A stretch of DNA of 64,000 bases from Agriotes lineatus (GCA_940337035.1 CALNHX010003007.1:97479-161478), one strand, 5' to 3'. Positions 1 through 11,750 are shown, counted from the first letter of the stretch. Translations and numbers: made by a program. Notes: a model not told the origin generated them from the letters alone.

Positions 1-44
1 TAATCAAATGTTTAAATGATCCGAACTTGATTTAAAATTACATT

Positions 45-774
45 TATGAATATCCTACTCCAAAATATATACATTTCAAATTATAATGACCGAAATACGT
101 CGAGTAATCGAATCACTATTCAAATTTAAAAAAATTAGAAATTAAAAAACTGCTCAATATAAAATTACAATTATTTTTAATAATTTTTCGTACCCAACTT
201 GCTATGTATTTCTTAATGTTACAGAATAAATGGGCACTAATCTTCTAAAAGTATTGTTTGTACCTGAGTGTGTATTATATCAGCTCCTGTCTAGATGCTA
301 GTCTGCAAACATCTCCTTTGAGTTGTTCACGACCAAATTAAACTCGTTGCAGCTCTTTGACCCCTTAAGATGTGGATAGATAGTTGTACAGCATACCACA
401 AACACTCACTTGCACTTTTTTACTGGTTCCGAAGTAAACATACCACTTCAAATAGCTTCAAACAATCTTGAATTCCATTTTAAATAATACTTGTGAACCT
501 CAGTCAAATTTGATCGTAAAGAATACTATATTGCTATTACGTATCAAATATCCAATTATTGCTCTTCACAATTATTGAGAATCTAACCTTTTAATGTGAT
601 TATTTTTCATCGATTATATATTCAAGATATTTTTCTACTTCATCTAAACAACACTCTGGCTGCCCATTACAACCCCACCATTTAAAACATACAACTGTTA
701 CATCACATGATACCCATTGGATACCTGGATATTATTAAATTAAATTCATAATTCACACAGTATGCTGCATTACA
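45..774 (-). repeat. Dispersed repeat, copy A (matches 21686-22418)
   Basis: Read on the minus strand, this block aligns along nearly its whole length with the plus strand at 21686-22418. It runs from a TGTAATGCAGCA start to a stretch containing TACTCGACGTATTTCGGTCA near window position 90. The copies differ by many substitutions and short indels, so the duplication is old. No terminal inverted repeats, target duplication or transposase are visible, so the mobile class is unknown. It could be a segmental duplicate of a host 3' exon plus UTR, or a non-autonomous element. It contains the candidate exon at 600-724. Confidence 0.8.
600..724 (-). CDS. Candidate terminal exon of an unrecognised cysteine-rich protein
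   Basis: On the minus strand a splice-acceptor-like AATAATATCCAG precedes an open frame of 40 codons ending in TAA. The peptide is rich in Cys, Trp and acidic residues: it starts IQWVSCDVTVVC, continues through a FKWWGCNGQPECC segment and ends in a predicted helix, LDEVEKYLEYIIDEK. The family is not recognised. The second copy of the repeat keeps the same acceptor position and the CLHEIKKYLE helix in the same relative place, but has an in-frame TAG and shifts in between. That suggests the exon was once coding and has since decayed in one copy. No upstream exon was found in the window. It could also be a chance open frame. Confidence 0.35.
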
Positions 775-2039
775 ATGTTAGTTTAAAAAAAACGCCAGTT
801 TGTTACAACAAAACGCAATAACACTAAAAATTTCAAATAAAGTTGCAAAACACTTAAGTTATATAGAATTCAATGATAAATGTAGAGACTTATACACCGT
901 TATTTATTGTTGGTAAGTTGATTCCAACCTACATCATTGTTGCAATAGACAAAAAATTACACAGAGTTAATAAAATGTAAAAATTAATTTTAAAAGAATT
1001 TATGTAGTAACAAGCAGCATAGTTTACCGAATTAATGTTTTTACAAAGCTACATAATCATATTTCAGCAACAAGCAAATCTAAAACGTGATTTTCTTAAT
1101 TATTATACAATATATTTGTAATCTGTTCCGCAAATATCTATAGCCCCATCTCTAACAATTATAATCTAAGTTCTAAATATTCATATCTTAAATAGTTTTT
1201 TGCATTTTACAGAAACCAAACTGCCACATAAGCAGAAGCGTAAACTCTCGCGTAATCACCAATGATAGATGATGCACTTTTGGTCTAGTGAAAAGGATAA
1301 GTTTAAAACAATCGGTAGTTCGACACTGATCTTTTCATCTCATTCGATAAAGCCTTTTAATGTATCTAAAACACTTATGAAATCGTTCACTTCACAAATT
1401 GTGTCAATTGAAAGGAAAGATACGTTATTGTTTTCCTTCTCTGGAGTCTCCTATTTCTGCTGTCAAGGGTGATAAAAGCATCTTACCTAGCAAATTAATA
1501 GTTGGTGGAAAACACCCCATCTGTTTGCCATCGCTGTCGATACACATCTCTGAATTTCTGAAAATTGTGTTTGGCACAAAAGAATTTCATGCGTTTTGCA
1601 TCTTGAAAAAGATCCACTACAGGCCATCCGATTGTTATTATTTTATTACCTCTCGTAACGTTCGCCGTGGGGCTGCTTGGGACTCCCCTAATTCCCAACC
1701 ACAAAACTGAATAAATTGCAAGAGATAATACATGATCTTTGTCACACATACCTAATGGCGAGAAAAGCTAAACGCTAGTGAGCGCCATTTACATGATGCT
1801 CACATTACTTCACTTACAGCCGCTACGTGATATATAGCAGTAAGCACCGCCTGCTTACGGCTAGTTGCAGGGAGGCGGCGATGACTCTGCTGCACATGCT
1901 TAGGTTGAGGTTTGTTGCCGTTTGGAACTACAAGGCGGCCCAAATATTGCAGTGTCGATTTTTCAAAATAGCACTTCTCTGGCGAACATATCAGTACATG
2001 CTCATGTAACCGCTCTAAGACTTTTCATAAATGTTGGAG
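775..2039. other. No recognised gene
   Basis: AT-rich DNA with only short open frames. A minus-strand frame at 1495-1749 (84 codons) begins with a weakly hydrophobic segment (HVLSLAIYSVLWLG) and is followed on the minus strand by a GGTAAGA donor-like site. It matches nothing I know and is not called as a gene. Confidence 0.5.
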
Positions 2040-2783
2040 ATGCTGTTCCTATAATGCGGAGTAAATTATGATATCATGGAAGTAGACGAGGCAAAACTTC
2101 TAAAGGTAACCTAACAGCACTTTTCTAGCCATCAGTCTTTGGGAGGTTATGCTGCTGTCTTGATCCCGAACGGCAGTACATGAAACTGGAAAGCTGCGCC
2201 ATCTGATGTCGTGGATCAAGTGTTTTGCTTTGATTGGAGATGTAAACTTAGTTGCCAGTAACCAGATTTCAAATCTAGTGAGGTAAATATACCCGCCGAG
2301 CTCAAATTCATTATAGTTTCGTGAATTACAGGTAGAACAGTTGGCTCACCAACGATGACCTCGTTTAACTCTCGAATGTCCTATTTTTCTACAGTGACGA
2401 TTTGAGTACTTTCCCTAGCATTTATTCCACTTATTCCGCAATAATTTTCTTTTTGGCCTCGGAATATCGATCATTTAGGCTACGTATAGGGGCGTCCGTT
2501 TTCACATGTATTTCGTGATTGGTGCCAAAGATGTTCATATTTCAGAAAATTCTCTCAGGAGTTGATAAAATTTAGACTCATCCTCACGTGAAAAGTCATG
2601 TTTTAGTTGGGAGCAGTCCAATGTGGGTTTCGTAGAGCGCTGGTTTTGCTGATCGACGATACAATGGGTGGTTTCTTGTATCTTAACCCTATGGTGCAAA
2701 CAGTGCAGGGCAAAGTCAAATGTAGCTTTGTGCTCTGTAAGCCACGGCAGTCCTAAGATGAGATCTTCTCTTAAGGCCTCCAC
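2040..2783 (-). pseudogene. Ty3/gypsy retrotransposon pol remnant (protease and reverse transcriptase)
   Basis: The first open part (2535-2783) carries a retropepsin C-terminal signature, DLILGLPWLTEHKATFDF. Downstream on the minus strand, in shifting frames, come DIRELNEVIVGEPTVLP, then GIFTSLDLKSGYWQL, then GAAFQFHVLPFGIKTA, which are the classic ordered blocks of gypsy reverse transcriptase. The YxDD catalytic block appears at about 2067-2088 as YFHD, so one catalytic Asp is replaced by His. Stops and frameshifts lie between blocks. The RNase H and integrase parts would lie to the left and are not seen. This is a dead fragment; the family call is firm, the exact lineage is not. Confidence 0.85.
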
Positions 2784-3300
2784 TATGAAGCAATTTGTAG
2801 TGTATTAATTGATACCAATTTTTATTTCCATGCGTGTTTCTTCCCAGAAAGTCATGGCTGCTTTTTCCTCTGTCATTTTAGTAGTCTTCTGTGCATAACT
2901 GCTAGTTATCGGATTTTGTACTGTAACATTTTACAAGTCTCCTGCAAAGGGCGTTCTGAATTTATATCTCGGGCAAGCTCATATCGGAGAAATACGTTCA
3001 CTAATTTACAATTGTATACAGTCAGGAAAACACAGTATAATTACCATCAATATATTGTTAGCTATAATTACAAATTATGAATTGCTCTGTATATTAATAA
3101 ATTAACAGTTTCCTCTGGGGCTGTGTTGCGTAGATTTCTTGTTGTTTCGCAACCCCTCTATCACCCACGGGTTGATGCCGGTAGCAGTCCCTTCAGGCGA
3201 AAAGTACAAAACTGGTTCCTACAGGTCAAGTAATAAATTATAAGGTTTTGACGCATTTAATAACATCGGAGGCCCTGGGGTTTTGAATTAATAGGAAGCC

Positions 3301-3440
3301 AGAGAACGCTAGTTACATGCTGAGGTACAGCGGTATTCGGTAATGCTTCAGGAGACAGAGAACGCTAGTCACATGCTGAGGTACAGGCCGGTGTTCGGTA
3401 ATGCCTCAAGAGACACAGAACGCTAGTTACATGCTGAGGC
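3301..3440. repeat. Tandem repeat, period about 56-58 bp, about 2.4 copies
   Basis: Units start at 3301, 3357 and about 3415, each opening with AGAACGCTAG(T)CACATGCTGAG-like sequence and, in the first two, followed by a TTCGGTAATGC block. It lies in GC-richer DNA on the 5' side of the gypsy pol remnant, where a gag or leader region would be, so it may be part of that element. Confidence 0.8.
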
Positions 3441-3997
3441 AGAGAAGGAATTAAGGAAGGTAAGTCTAGAGACTTAAAATAGGATGAACTCAAGTCAAGT
3501 TAACTGGTCCCGGAGCTTTTTATATACTCTTCGGGCGGCTTTATCAAAACAGCAGCTTCCGGCATCGTTGAGTAAGAGGCAGCGCTATGGTTTATTCAGC
3601 GCGACTTTGCTCATAGCGGGTGCCTTCGCGTTATCGTAAAACCGAGCGCCGGATAGATGTAACGCTCAATTAGGCGATGTACAAATTTAAATACATTTTT
3701 AATGCTTAATTAAAATGTATGCAGAAGTTAGCGTTACAATACAAACTACTAACTACTAGCGTTAATGAAATTATGCGTTGCCTACGAATATACTTTTGAT
3801 GATCTTATCTTTACCATGATATACGGGAGGTTATGGTAGTTGGCCGTACTGTGGAGCATAGAGTTCGGCAACGAGTGGCGCTTCGGCCGGGCCGCCTCTA
3901 TTTTTCAGGCGGTGCTGGTTATCTTCTCTCAGGTGTAATTATGGGGGTTTCTACTGGTCATGAAAATGCTCACCTGTAGCGTTGTCGGCAATCCGGA

Positions 3998-4192
3998 TTA
4001 AAGTGTCGACCAGGGCAATAATGTCATCGGGGTAGAGCAGGTTCTGCAGGTTATCGAGAGCGTGTTTCTCGGACTGGTGGTAGAGCTTTTCTCGTCCATC
4101 TCCTTTTCAATAGTAGCCACTATATCCAGTAACTCTTCAATTACCTCTGGCGTAGCGACACGGAGATACGGACGGAGAGCAAACTTTAGCAA
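3998..4192 (-). pseudogene. Possible gypsy gag fragment
   Basis: A 64-codon minus-strand frame opens MLKFALRPYLRVATPEV and continues IEELLDIVATIEKEMDE. The 'P-x-x-I-E-E-L-L' helix followed by an acidic coiled stretch resembles the end of gypsy capsid domains. It has the same strand as, and lies upstream of, the protease/RT remnant at 2040-2783, with a GC-rich but untranslatable gap between. The match is weak and could be chance. Confidence 0.3.
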
Positions 4193-4332
4193 TTAGATCA
4201 TCACTGGAAGTATAGCCCCAGTGGATGGTTGAGTGTCCAATTGGAATATTAGATATATTTTTCAAAGAATTTTTATGTTCAAAATTATTTAGTAACGTTA
4301 GAAATTAAATTATGCTGGGCAACTTTAAACAC

Positions 4333-4530
4333 ATTAACAGCCAGTCTTATAAAAGCCACTAATATGACGTTAACTTTAATTCGTTGTTAAAATAAATAAA
4401 AGCGCATCAAAATTTGTTTACTAATGAATAAAATGCCATTAGCAATGACGCTTTGATGTGCTTTTGTTTATTTTATCAGCGAATTAAAGTTAACGTCAGA
4501 TTAGTGATCTTTATAAGACCGGCAGTTAAT
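4333..4530. mobile_element. Fold-back MITE, 79-bp arms and 40-bp loop
   Basis: The arms at 4333-4411 and 4452-4530 are reverse complements with only a few mismatches (for example TTAACTTTAATTCG against CGAATTAAAGTTAA). No coding potential. The ends read ATTAAC...GTTAAT. No target duplication is obvious. Confidence 0.8.
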
Positions 4531-5049
4531 ATTAAAATTAAACAATGGATCCAATATAAACCTTTGGATTACTATACACATCTACTGGATGCGACTTTTT
4601 ATTGGTATTTTAATATTACATTATTTTTTTCTGTAATAAGGACGTGATTTTCTGGTTTAGTTAATTTGGAAATTTCTAATACATTTCCTTGTCACTTGGC
4701 TACACACAAGGCTACTTATGTGATCAAGGTCAATTTATCATATTAATTTACGGAGTTTTTATACAAATACGATAAAATAGTAATAGTTATTTATGGAGTT
4801 AGAGTGTTATATTTCAAATAATCCACGAGAGAATAGTTGAGGGGTCATTTCTCGAGTGAATTATTTGTAAGAACACACGCGTACCATACAAAATTTTATC
4901 CAGCAACTCAATAAATATCTAAAACATAAATGTTTTACTGACAGCCGTGAAAAGTCATAGTGACAAATTGGAAAGTACCGAGAGATGAAATACATTTATA
5001 ATTAGAGAAGCCTGTGATTCGTGTTAGACGTTGAGCAATATTGAAATCT
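4531..5049. other. No recognised gene
   Basis: AT-rich sequence with no coding, RNA or repeat signal that I can see. Confidence 0.5.
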
Positions 5050-5164
5050 ATTGTCAGCCTATGTCAAATTCGAGGTTAGTAGGTTAGGTTCTGTTTGTTA
5101 TTTGACACAGACCGACGCAAAACTTATTAACCTAAAAATCTCAAATTTGACATAGATTGACAAT
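5050..5164. mobile_element. Short palindromic MITE, related to 53901-54161
   Basis: The arms start ATTGTCAGCCTATGTCAAAT and end ATTTGACATAGATTGACAAT. The centre (TTAGTAGGTTAGGTT...TGTTATTTGACACAGAC) matches the centre of the larger palindrome at 53901-54161 in the opposite orientation, so both belong to one family. This copy lacks the outer arms. Confidence 0.75.
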
Positions 5165-7469
5165 GCTACTAACAATACAGTAGCGAGTGGCCTATTTTTT
5201 ATCCCACTGGTGGGTTATAGTTTAATTTACTAGTGGGCTATGGGTCACTTTAGAGGTCTGAAATCGATCGAGTAATAGCCTTATAACTAGGAGTTCCAAA
5301 TAAAATAATTCGTTAAACTATTGAATTTCTATAGGTATGTTTGTGGAGGACAAAAGGATTGAGAAGAAAACGGCAAAAATAACCCATACTTGTGCATAAC
5401 TAAAATCTAAAATCGAAATAATGTTTCTTCCAAAATTTGGCGACAAATGGTATTAAAAAAATTAAAATAAACTAAGCAACCATAAAAGATATAATTTATA
5501 GATGCATTCTATTTCATTATATTACTGGAGCATTATTACGGCGTTTACATGTTTTTCAATTAGATGAAACGCATTATAGTGCTACACGGGGTTTATATTA
5601 ACCTATAAAATCGCCTACAAAATTGAAGCGCAACACATCACGACTGAAAGCATTAGATCGCTGTAAAATTATTTGTTCTGGCTGTACGCTTCTCTGTCAC
5701 CCATAATTTTTAATATATTATATGTTATGACTCACTACATTGCAATACCATTTTTATATGTAATGATTTTACATTATGACAATATTTATTATGCTTTAGC
5801 TGTTACGTTTGACTTTTCTGATACTATTTAGCTTTTAACCAATTCTCTCTTAAGATGAATTTATGTAGTTCATATCCTTTTTATAAATTATTAATTATTA
5901 GTGTTATTAAATATGTCTAGCTTCAGCAGAAACAATTACTCTTAAAAAACAGGTCGGGTTCACGCATTATAAAGACTGTTGTTATTCCTGAAAAGTGATT
6001 TTGTTTAATGAAAGCTTACTTGAAAATCATATGACAATTTTTGCAATTGTCAATGTGATTTAAAATTATGAAAGTGAAAAATTTATCAAAAATACACACT
6101 TGTTACAATCTGTCATTCAATAAAATTAAAAAAGTTAACTAGTTCTTTTTTAATTACTTTAAATGCTTTACTTTCAGTTCTTTCAATAAATACCTGCAGC
6201 TGTCACCTGTCCAAGGAACTCGATCTGCCCCTTCACTGAACCAAGAGTATTTCGTCTGCTCACAGAAGTTTCCTAATCTGAGCACAAATCCCAGTATAGA
6301 TGCAATCAACTGCCAGTAACTGCAACTACTAGTTACTTCCAACAACAAACTCGACAAGATTCACCAGCAGTAACAGCAATGTCTTCTTTCCAAATCTCAC
6401 AAGCTGTCGACAACCCAGTAACACGAAGCTCGATGAGGCCCAAGTCATAAGACGTCACTCCAGTAAGAAGCCCGACAAAGTATAATACTAATAAATGAAA
6501 AACCTTTTATCCAATTTACTGGATGTTGACACTACTAAGAAACTCGATGCGGCCCACTTTCAGTAACTGCAACGCCAGTTATCCAATTCATATGGTGTAA
6601 TTAATTAACAATAAACTCAGTATAGCACCCAATTCCAGAAATTGCATTTGTAGACTGTAGCTGTTTAACTTATGATACTTGTTCCATAACCATTCTTCTC
6701 CATATTTTCTTTTTTTTTAAATGTATTTTTTTCCTCTTCTCGACAATTTTATATTATGTATTCCCTTTTATAGACGAAATAGATTAAAAAATCGTATTAT
6801 AAAAAGGTTGATTTTAAAATTTTAGCCATTTACAAATTAGTATTACACGTTTTTCTAATCAAAATTTATTTGTAACTGAATAATAATATTCTCCATAGTA
6901 ATATACTTGCATATTTTTAAATTAAACTCTAACTCTATATAATATGTTATTACACTTATTTAACATCCAACATACTGAATGACTTCTTTCAAATAAGTAT
7001 TTGATATTAATCTTCCACTTTAATTCAGATAATATTTACATCATATCTTCGACACTTTCTGTTTCTTATGCATTGTTCGACTGAATTTAAATTCGAACAA
7101 TTATTTTACCAAATACACATGTTAATAATTTTGATATATATTTTTTAATACTTAAATGCATCTTTGTAATTTATTAATGAAATATTTTTAATCATTTTTT
7201 TAATCTTGAAACATCACACTTGTTTTTTATTAATACACTTTACACTGGGGTCCCATATACCCCAATATTTGTTGCTTTATTAATTAAACAAAGAATTTTT
7301 TTATTCAGTTTTTTGAAACCAATACAATCAAGTACAAGTTTTGTGAAAAAAGAAACTATTTTCCTTAAACGAAAACTTTTTTTTAATAAAAAAGTGTATG
7401 AAAACAATCTAAAATTAACATATTTCCTTTAAAAAATTATTGAAACAAAACAAAGGAAAAATTATTATT
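5165..7469. other. No recognised gene; low-complexity AT-rich DNA
   Basis: Mostly AT-rich. Around 6170-6600 there are loosely repeated phrases (CAGTAACTGCAAC, AACTCGATG, GGCCCA) that suggest a decayed short-period repeat. From 6690 to 7460 there are long A and T runs. At 7245-7265 a CACTGGGG...ACCCC motif resembles a piggyBac-type end. No gene called. Confidence 0.5.
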
Positions 7470-7829
7470 CTAACTAAATAAATGTTGCTTAAAAAGACTC
7501 TGTCTAACAAATAACGAAATAGCAACCCCATGCGTAGTACAGTTTTGCTTATCCAGGTTTCTAAACATTGAGTTGACAATTTTGACATAATTTAGTTTTA
7601 TGTTGCATACAATACAAGAGAGGCAAACAAAATTGGTTTTTCTGTCCTTCCCCCTTTTAGAGAAACTGCATCTACCTCTTTTAGAGAGCGTACTCTGGAT
7701 ATTCATCTCTTCAAAATCATCAACCCCTAATATTTTTGCAATTTTCATCTGTAGTGGTCTGCGCAATATATAAATTTCAATCTTGCCCTTAAATGCGGTT
7801 CTATCAAATTCATTCCAACTCTGCCTCAA
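7470..7829 (-). pseudogene. piggyBac-like transposase C-terminal fragment
   Basis: A 119-codon minus-strand frame. Residues 51-75 read RGRCSFSKRG, then KDRKT, then a C-x2-C-x2-C cluster (C69, C72, C75). A basic, Cys-rich tail with 'RKT' before the second Cys pair is typical of the zinc-binding C-terminal domain of piggyBac transposases. Some expected Cys positions are Ser or Ile. The catalytic DDD core is absent. To the right, a GGG-TTAA junction (8122-8128) preceded by a CCCTGGGG-type block (minus strand) is consistent with a piggyBac end at its TTAA target, though on the N-terminal side. Family call moderate. Confidence 0.5.
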
Positions 7830-8079
7830 TCAATGGACGTTGATTTTCATAGTTGGAAGATGCGATTACACTCACAAATCAACAAGCACAAACAAAAAAA
7901 GTACGTGTTCTACACACTCGGGTCTGTAATAGCCGTTCAGCACGAAATATAAATATAGTAAAGCACCTATTGCAATACAATGGCTCATACAATACACCAC
8001 CTAACACAGCTAAGCAACAACTGAATTTATATGGAGCGGTGACATCCTATCATGAAGCTTGCACTAGTTCTAAGAAAAA

Positions 8080-8128
8080 CATTGGCGCACTGGGTCGTTA
8101 TAACCCCAGGGTGAAGTTCCTGGGTTAA
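8080..8128. repeat. Possible piggyBac-type terminus with TTAA
   Basis: Minus-strand reading from 8128 is TTAA, CCCAGGAACTTCACC, CTGGGGTTATAACGACCCAG. piggyBac elements insert at TTAA and start with C-rich CCC ends. The matching inverted end left of 7470 was not found; the related block at 7245-7265 is in direct, not inverted, orientation. Confidence 0.4.
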
Positions 8129-8174
8129 CATAATATTAAACCCCTGAAATATTTATACCAAATAAATTAACATT

Positions 8175-9003
8175 CTTATGATAACCAGTACAATATATGT
8201 TGACCTAATAATTCGAGAATGGCAGAATGTAGCACCAAAAGGAATCAAAACAAGTGAAAACTACCCCCCAGAACATACTTTTTTTGCGGACGATTGAGTT
8301 TTGATCATCCCAGACGGAGACACATTACAGAAGCAGATACAGGTACAAAATAGTAAGAAAGTATGACGAAAGAATATCAGCAGATGAAACGAAAGTAATG
8401 GCACACTGGTGTAAGGAGATGATCAGGTCAAATATAGTTTTAAACGATAATCCGCTAAAAAAAGTATAGCGGCTTAACTATCTTGGATACAATATTACCT
8501 ACAAAACTGATAGAGACTACATTAATAAAATCCACATAAATATATCAATCCGTATGAAGAGTAATTTCAAAAACATTTAAGAAGTAAATCAGATTGCATA
8601 TCCAAATTAATCTATATAATATCCTAGCTACTCCAGTAGTACCCTATGGGACTGAAAATTGGACAACAACAAACGCCAAAAAACAAAGACACAAGACAGC
8701 AGAGATGAAATTTCTCAGAAAATAACAGGAGTGACTAGAGAAGCTGGAATAAGAAATGAAAGTATACGGAATGGTTTGCAAGTGGAACCGGTAGAAAAAA
8801 GTGTTGATATATATAAGACGAAATGGAAAGAACATGTGAAAAGAATGGGAGAAAACAGAGTACCAAGCGTTGCCGAAGCCGGGCGGGCGTCCCATAAAAC
8901 GGTGATGAAACGGAACAGGTTGCGATCGAAACCGAGAAAGGGCACTACTACGGCGACATTAATGGTATCTTTGATTACTTATATTAAAATCGTTTATTAT
9001 TGA
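8175..9003 (+). pseudogene. RTE-type LINE remnant, RT core to C-terminus
   Basis: Reading along the plus strand in shifting frames: an IYVDLIIREWQNV..KGIKTSENY segment, then FADD (8283-8294), the RT catalytic box, followed directly by TGA. Further on come a NYLGYNI-like block near 8480, a PYGTENW block near 8642, and an open end with KFLRKITGVTREAGIRNESIR and KWKEHVKRMGENRVPS. This order (FADD, YLGY, YGxExW, GxTR..RN..IR, W..HV.RM) is that of the C-terminal half of common insect RTE-like LINE proteins. Several stops and frameshifts make it dead. Endonuclease and N-terminal RT are missing, as in a 5'-truncated insertion. Confidence 0.8.
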
Positions 9004-10500
9004 AAAATAATTAATTAATAGGGGTCATTAATAAACGATTGCCGAATATAAAAAATCATTCATTAGTAGGGGGATAAATAAATGACTTTGTATGCATTAA
9101 TGGAACCTAAGCTATGCTCATCGTGTCCAAAACTCACTCAAACTACAATGGGCGCTCATATTAAAGTAAAATAATAATATACCATTGTTTAGATTACAGA
9201 ACTTCCTGCAATAGCTATTTATGTTACAAGTATATCGGAACGCAACATTATTGCACTAGTCTTGAAGGGTATCAGATGAGGCGCCAGCTGAGTACGTAAT
9301 AACATCATGTGTATCAAAATTATTAGTTACGATCCGAATCGCGTACAAAATTTTATCTGCTCCTAAAAATTAATAAAGTAATTGAAGACAGAAACGAATA
9401 CAAAATTTGTAAAACGAAAGCAGCTATTGTGTTTTAGTATTTTTTGTTTTGAATTAATTTGTTCTGATTCTATTATGATACAGTATCATAAAGTATGTAA
9501 GTATGACATTCAAACTGATGGTCATAATGATAATAGTTATTTATACTTAAATCTAGGAAGCGAAGTATTAATTTCATCTCTCATGTGAAGTTTAATACCC
9601 GACGCATAGCTGAGGACATTAAACACAATATATGATAATGACCTTCACAAAATTCCGTTTCTATTTTGATGTCAATTACAGATTCAGGGAAAATACATGG
9701 TTAATATCTGTTAGTAAACTTTCAAGGTAAACCATGCTATTATAGTTTTTCATAGGTACTACCCGAGACAAAAAAAGCTGGGACAACTCTTGATGTAGAT
9801 TTTAGCATAATTTGGTAAGCTTAAACAAGAATTTAAACAAATGTATTTACTATAACGATTTTCATTCATAGCAACTTCGAAACAAGTTCGAAATTAAGTT
9901 AGAATAACCTAACAATTATACGTATTAAAGCACTCACATTGACAACAGACCATATTAACCGTCCTCTTTTTTTTGTCTCGTATAGTACATGAGTGGATGT
10001 AATAAACTACCTTAAGTAAATAAGCGTAGTTCTTATGATTATTGATTCCAGTTTTATTAAAATGGAAAGTTCAGATGTTATCATTATTCCTTTGCAGTTT
10101 AATTAGTTTGCGGTAGTTTTACGATTAGTGGCTACACAGACCTTAAAACATATGTTTTATTTACAATAAATTTGAATAATTTTTGAGGAACTGAGATACA
10201 CAACTTTTGGCAGTAATTACTTTTGAAATATCGTCATTTAATTCATAAAATGACTGTTTTATTGTCATTCAATAACACTTCGATGATTCGATAACAACGT
10301 TCACATTTGACACAAACATTCAAATTTTTAGAAGACATATACGATGTTTTCTAATTAAGTATTAATAATACCAAAATAAGATTAAGTATTTATTCTTTCA
10401 GTCAGGTCTATTGTAATTTTCCTGTGTGAAATGTTACAAAAAAAAGTTCTTATTGTGTAACAATTCTTTATGCCATCTAATCATCCAAGTCACTTGGATC
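9004..10500. other. No recognised gene
   Basis: AT-rich sequence. The 68-codon frame at 9382-9588 has no recognisable motif. Nothing else supported. Confidence 0.5.
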
Positions 10501-10507
10501 GTGGCCG

Positions 10508-10813
10508 TCCAATTCGCCGAATTTTGACTCGCTGGAATTCGTTTCGCCGGATAATTATTTCACCGGAAAACTATTCGCCGTATTGTAGGGTGCGTGTCAT
10601 ATAACGAAATTTGGCAAAGTACTGAGTTTCGTTCTAGCCTGTTTAGGTTAGCTGCAGTCTTTGATTTTTTTTGACTACCACGGCCGGTGTTGTCCCCACG
10701 ATCAGCATAGTGTCCTCGATCTTGATTCCGGTTAAAAGACTTCCGGCGAATCGAATTCCGGCGAGACGGATCCCTGCGTGATGAATTCCGGTCAACGGAA
10801 TCCGGCGAATGGA
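10508..10813. repeat. Inverted arrays of TTCGCCGG-type motifs
   Basis: Left array (10508-10585) has ATTCGCCGAA, CTCGCTGGAA, TTTCGCCGGA, TTTCACCGGA and TATTCGCCG at about 12-17 bp spacing. Right array (about 10728-10813) has the same motif in reverse complement: TTCCGGCGAA, TTCCGGCGAG, TTCCGGTCAA, TCCGGCGAAT. Together they look like two long inverted ends built of subterminal repeats around a 140-bp centre. The minus-strand frame 10643-10975 translates the right array into a pseudo-pentapeptide pattern (TGIHHAGIRLAGIRFAG), a by-product of the DNA repeat. Confidence 0.75.
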
Positions 10814-10975
10814 AACGGAGCCACTTGAATTACTATCGTTCAGGTTTATTATTACGAGCATTTGTGATAAGGGTGTATTCGACAGAAAATTTCTTTCGAT
10901 ATCAATACCATGACGAACACAGTTTGCCCATAAGTTCTTGTCAATTTGTAACACTTGTTTTCGGACCAGTACCAT

Positions 10976-11493
10976 TCAAATTTGGAGTATTATTTGCTTT
11001 GCGACTGTTTGCTTTAAATTATCTCCTCACTAGCTCTGTTGAATTTAATATACAATAGTATGGTAAAAGTAACAAAACTTTATATTCTCTACTTTCGATC
11101 ATCCATTACGTCAGATTTGGGTTTTTTTACTATAACATTTAATAAAGCATCTTTTTATTGTTAAGAGGTATTTGCAAATTATGGGTCTTTATAAAATTAG
11201 AATGTCTGCTTTTTTGTAGCTACTTTTTGGAATTTACCCAAGTGGTGAGAAGAATTATCAAAAATTGTGACTAAGTTTTCTGGTAATTTCTGAAAAAAAT
11301 ACTTTCTAATCAATTGTCAAATAATATTGTGTCTATGTCTTAATGGTAATCTACTGAGCAGTGTTTAATATTTTGATTGATAAGTGTAAACACTCTTCAA
11401 CCCACCACCATTTTAATTTCCTGCATGTAGTATGATTATCCTTTGTTCACGATTTAATGAAGTATTTACACAGCATTTTGTTGATATATCAAC
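10976..11493. other. No recognised gene
   Basis: AT-rich, no supported feature. Confidence 0.5.
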
Positions 11494-11750
11494 TCATCCC
11501 TTCGTTTTAACATTGTGTGTATCACAACACATTTCATCAAGGTAGATAATATATCTATTTTCCCTAAATGGTCTGATTTTACTAAAAAATGCCGGTTTCT
11601 GGGTTTGTAATTTCAATGAATCCATAAAAGTTTGTCGCTTATTTAATGGTTGGCACGTAAACCCAATATGTTTCAAAAAGTGTCTCCAAACTATATGAGA
11701 AAGGAATGCCACGATCACGTAAATTATGTATGACTAGCTGACCCTGAAAC
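11494..11750 (-). pseudogene. Tc1/IS630-like DDE transposase fragment
   Basis: The minus-strand frame 11494-11718 reads WRHFLKHIGFTCQPLNKRQ, then LKLQTQKPAFFSKIRPFREN, then RYIIYLDEMCCDTHNVKTKG. 'L..GF....NKR....P....R..FL..I...R......IYLDE...HT' is the block around the first catalytic Asp of Tc1-like transposases common in insects (D within YLDE). An adjoining frame (to about 11750) supplies IPFSYSLETL just upstream, so there is a frameshift. The remaining catalytic residues are absent. Dead fragment. Confidence 0.55.

Noticed and set aside
7853..8128. 91-codon plus frame
   Set aside because: Overlaps the putative piggyBac end and has no recognised motif.
10643..10975. Pentapeptide-repeat protein
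   Set aside because: The repeated peptide is a translation of the TTCGCCGG DNA array, and the frame runs out of repeats at once on both sides.
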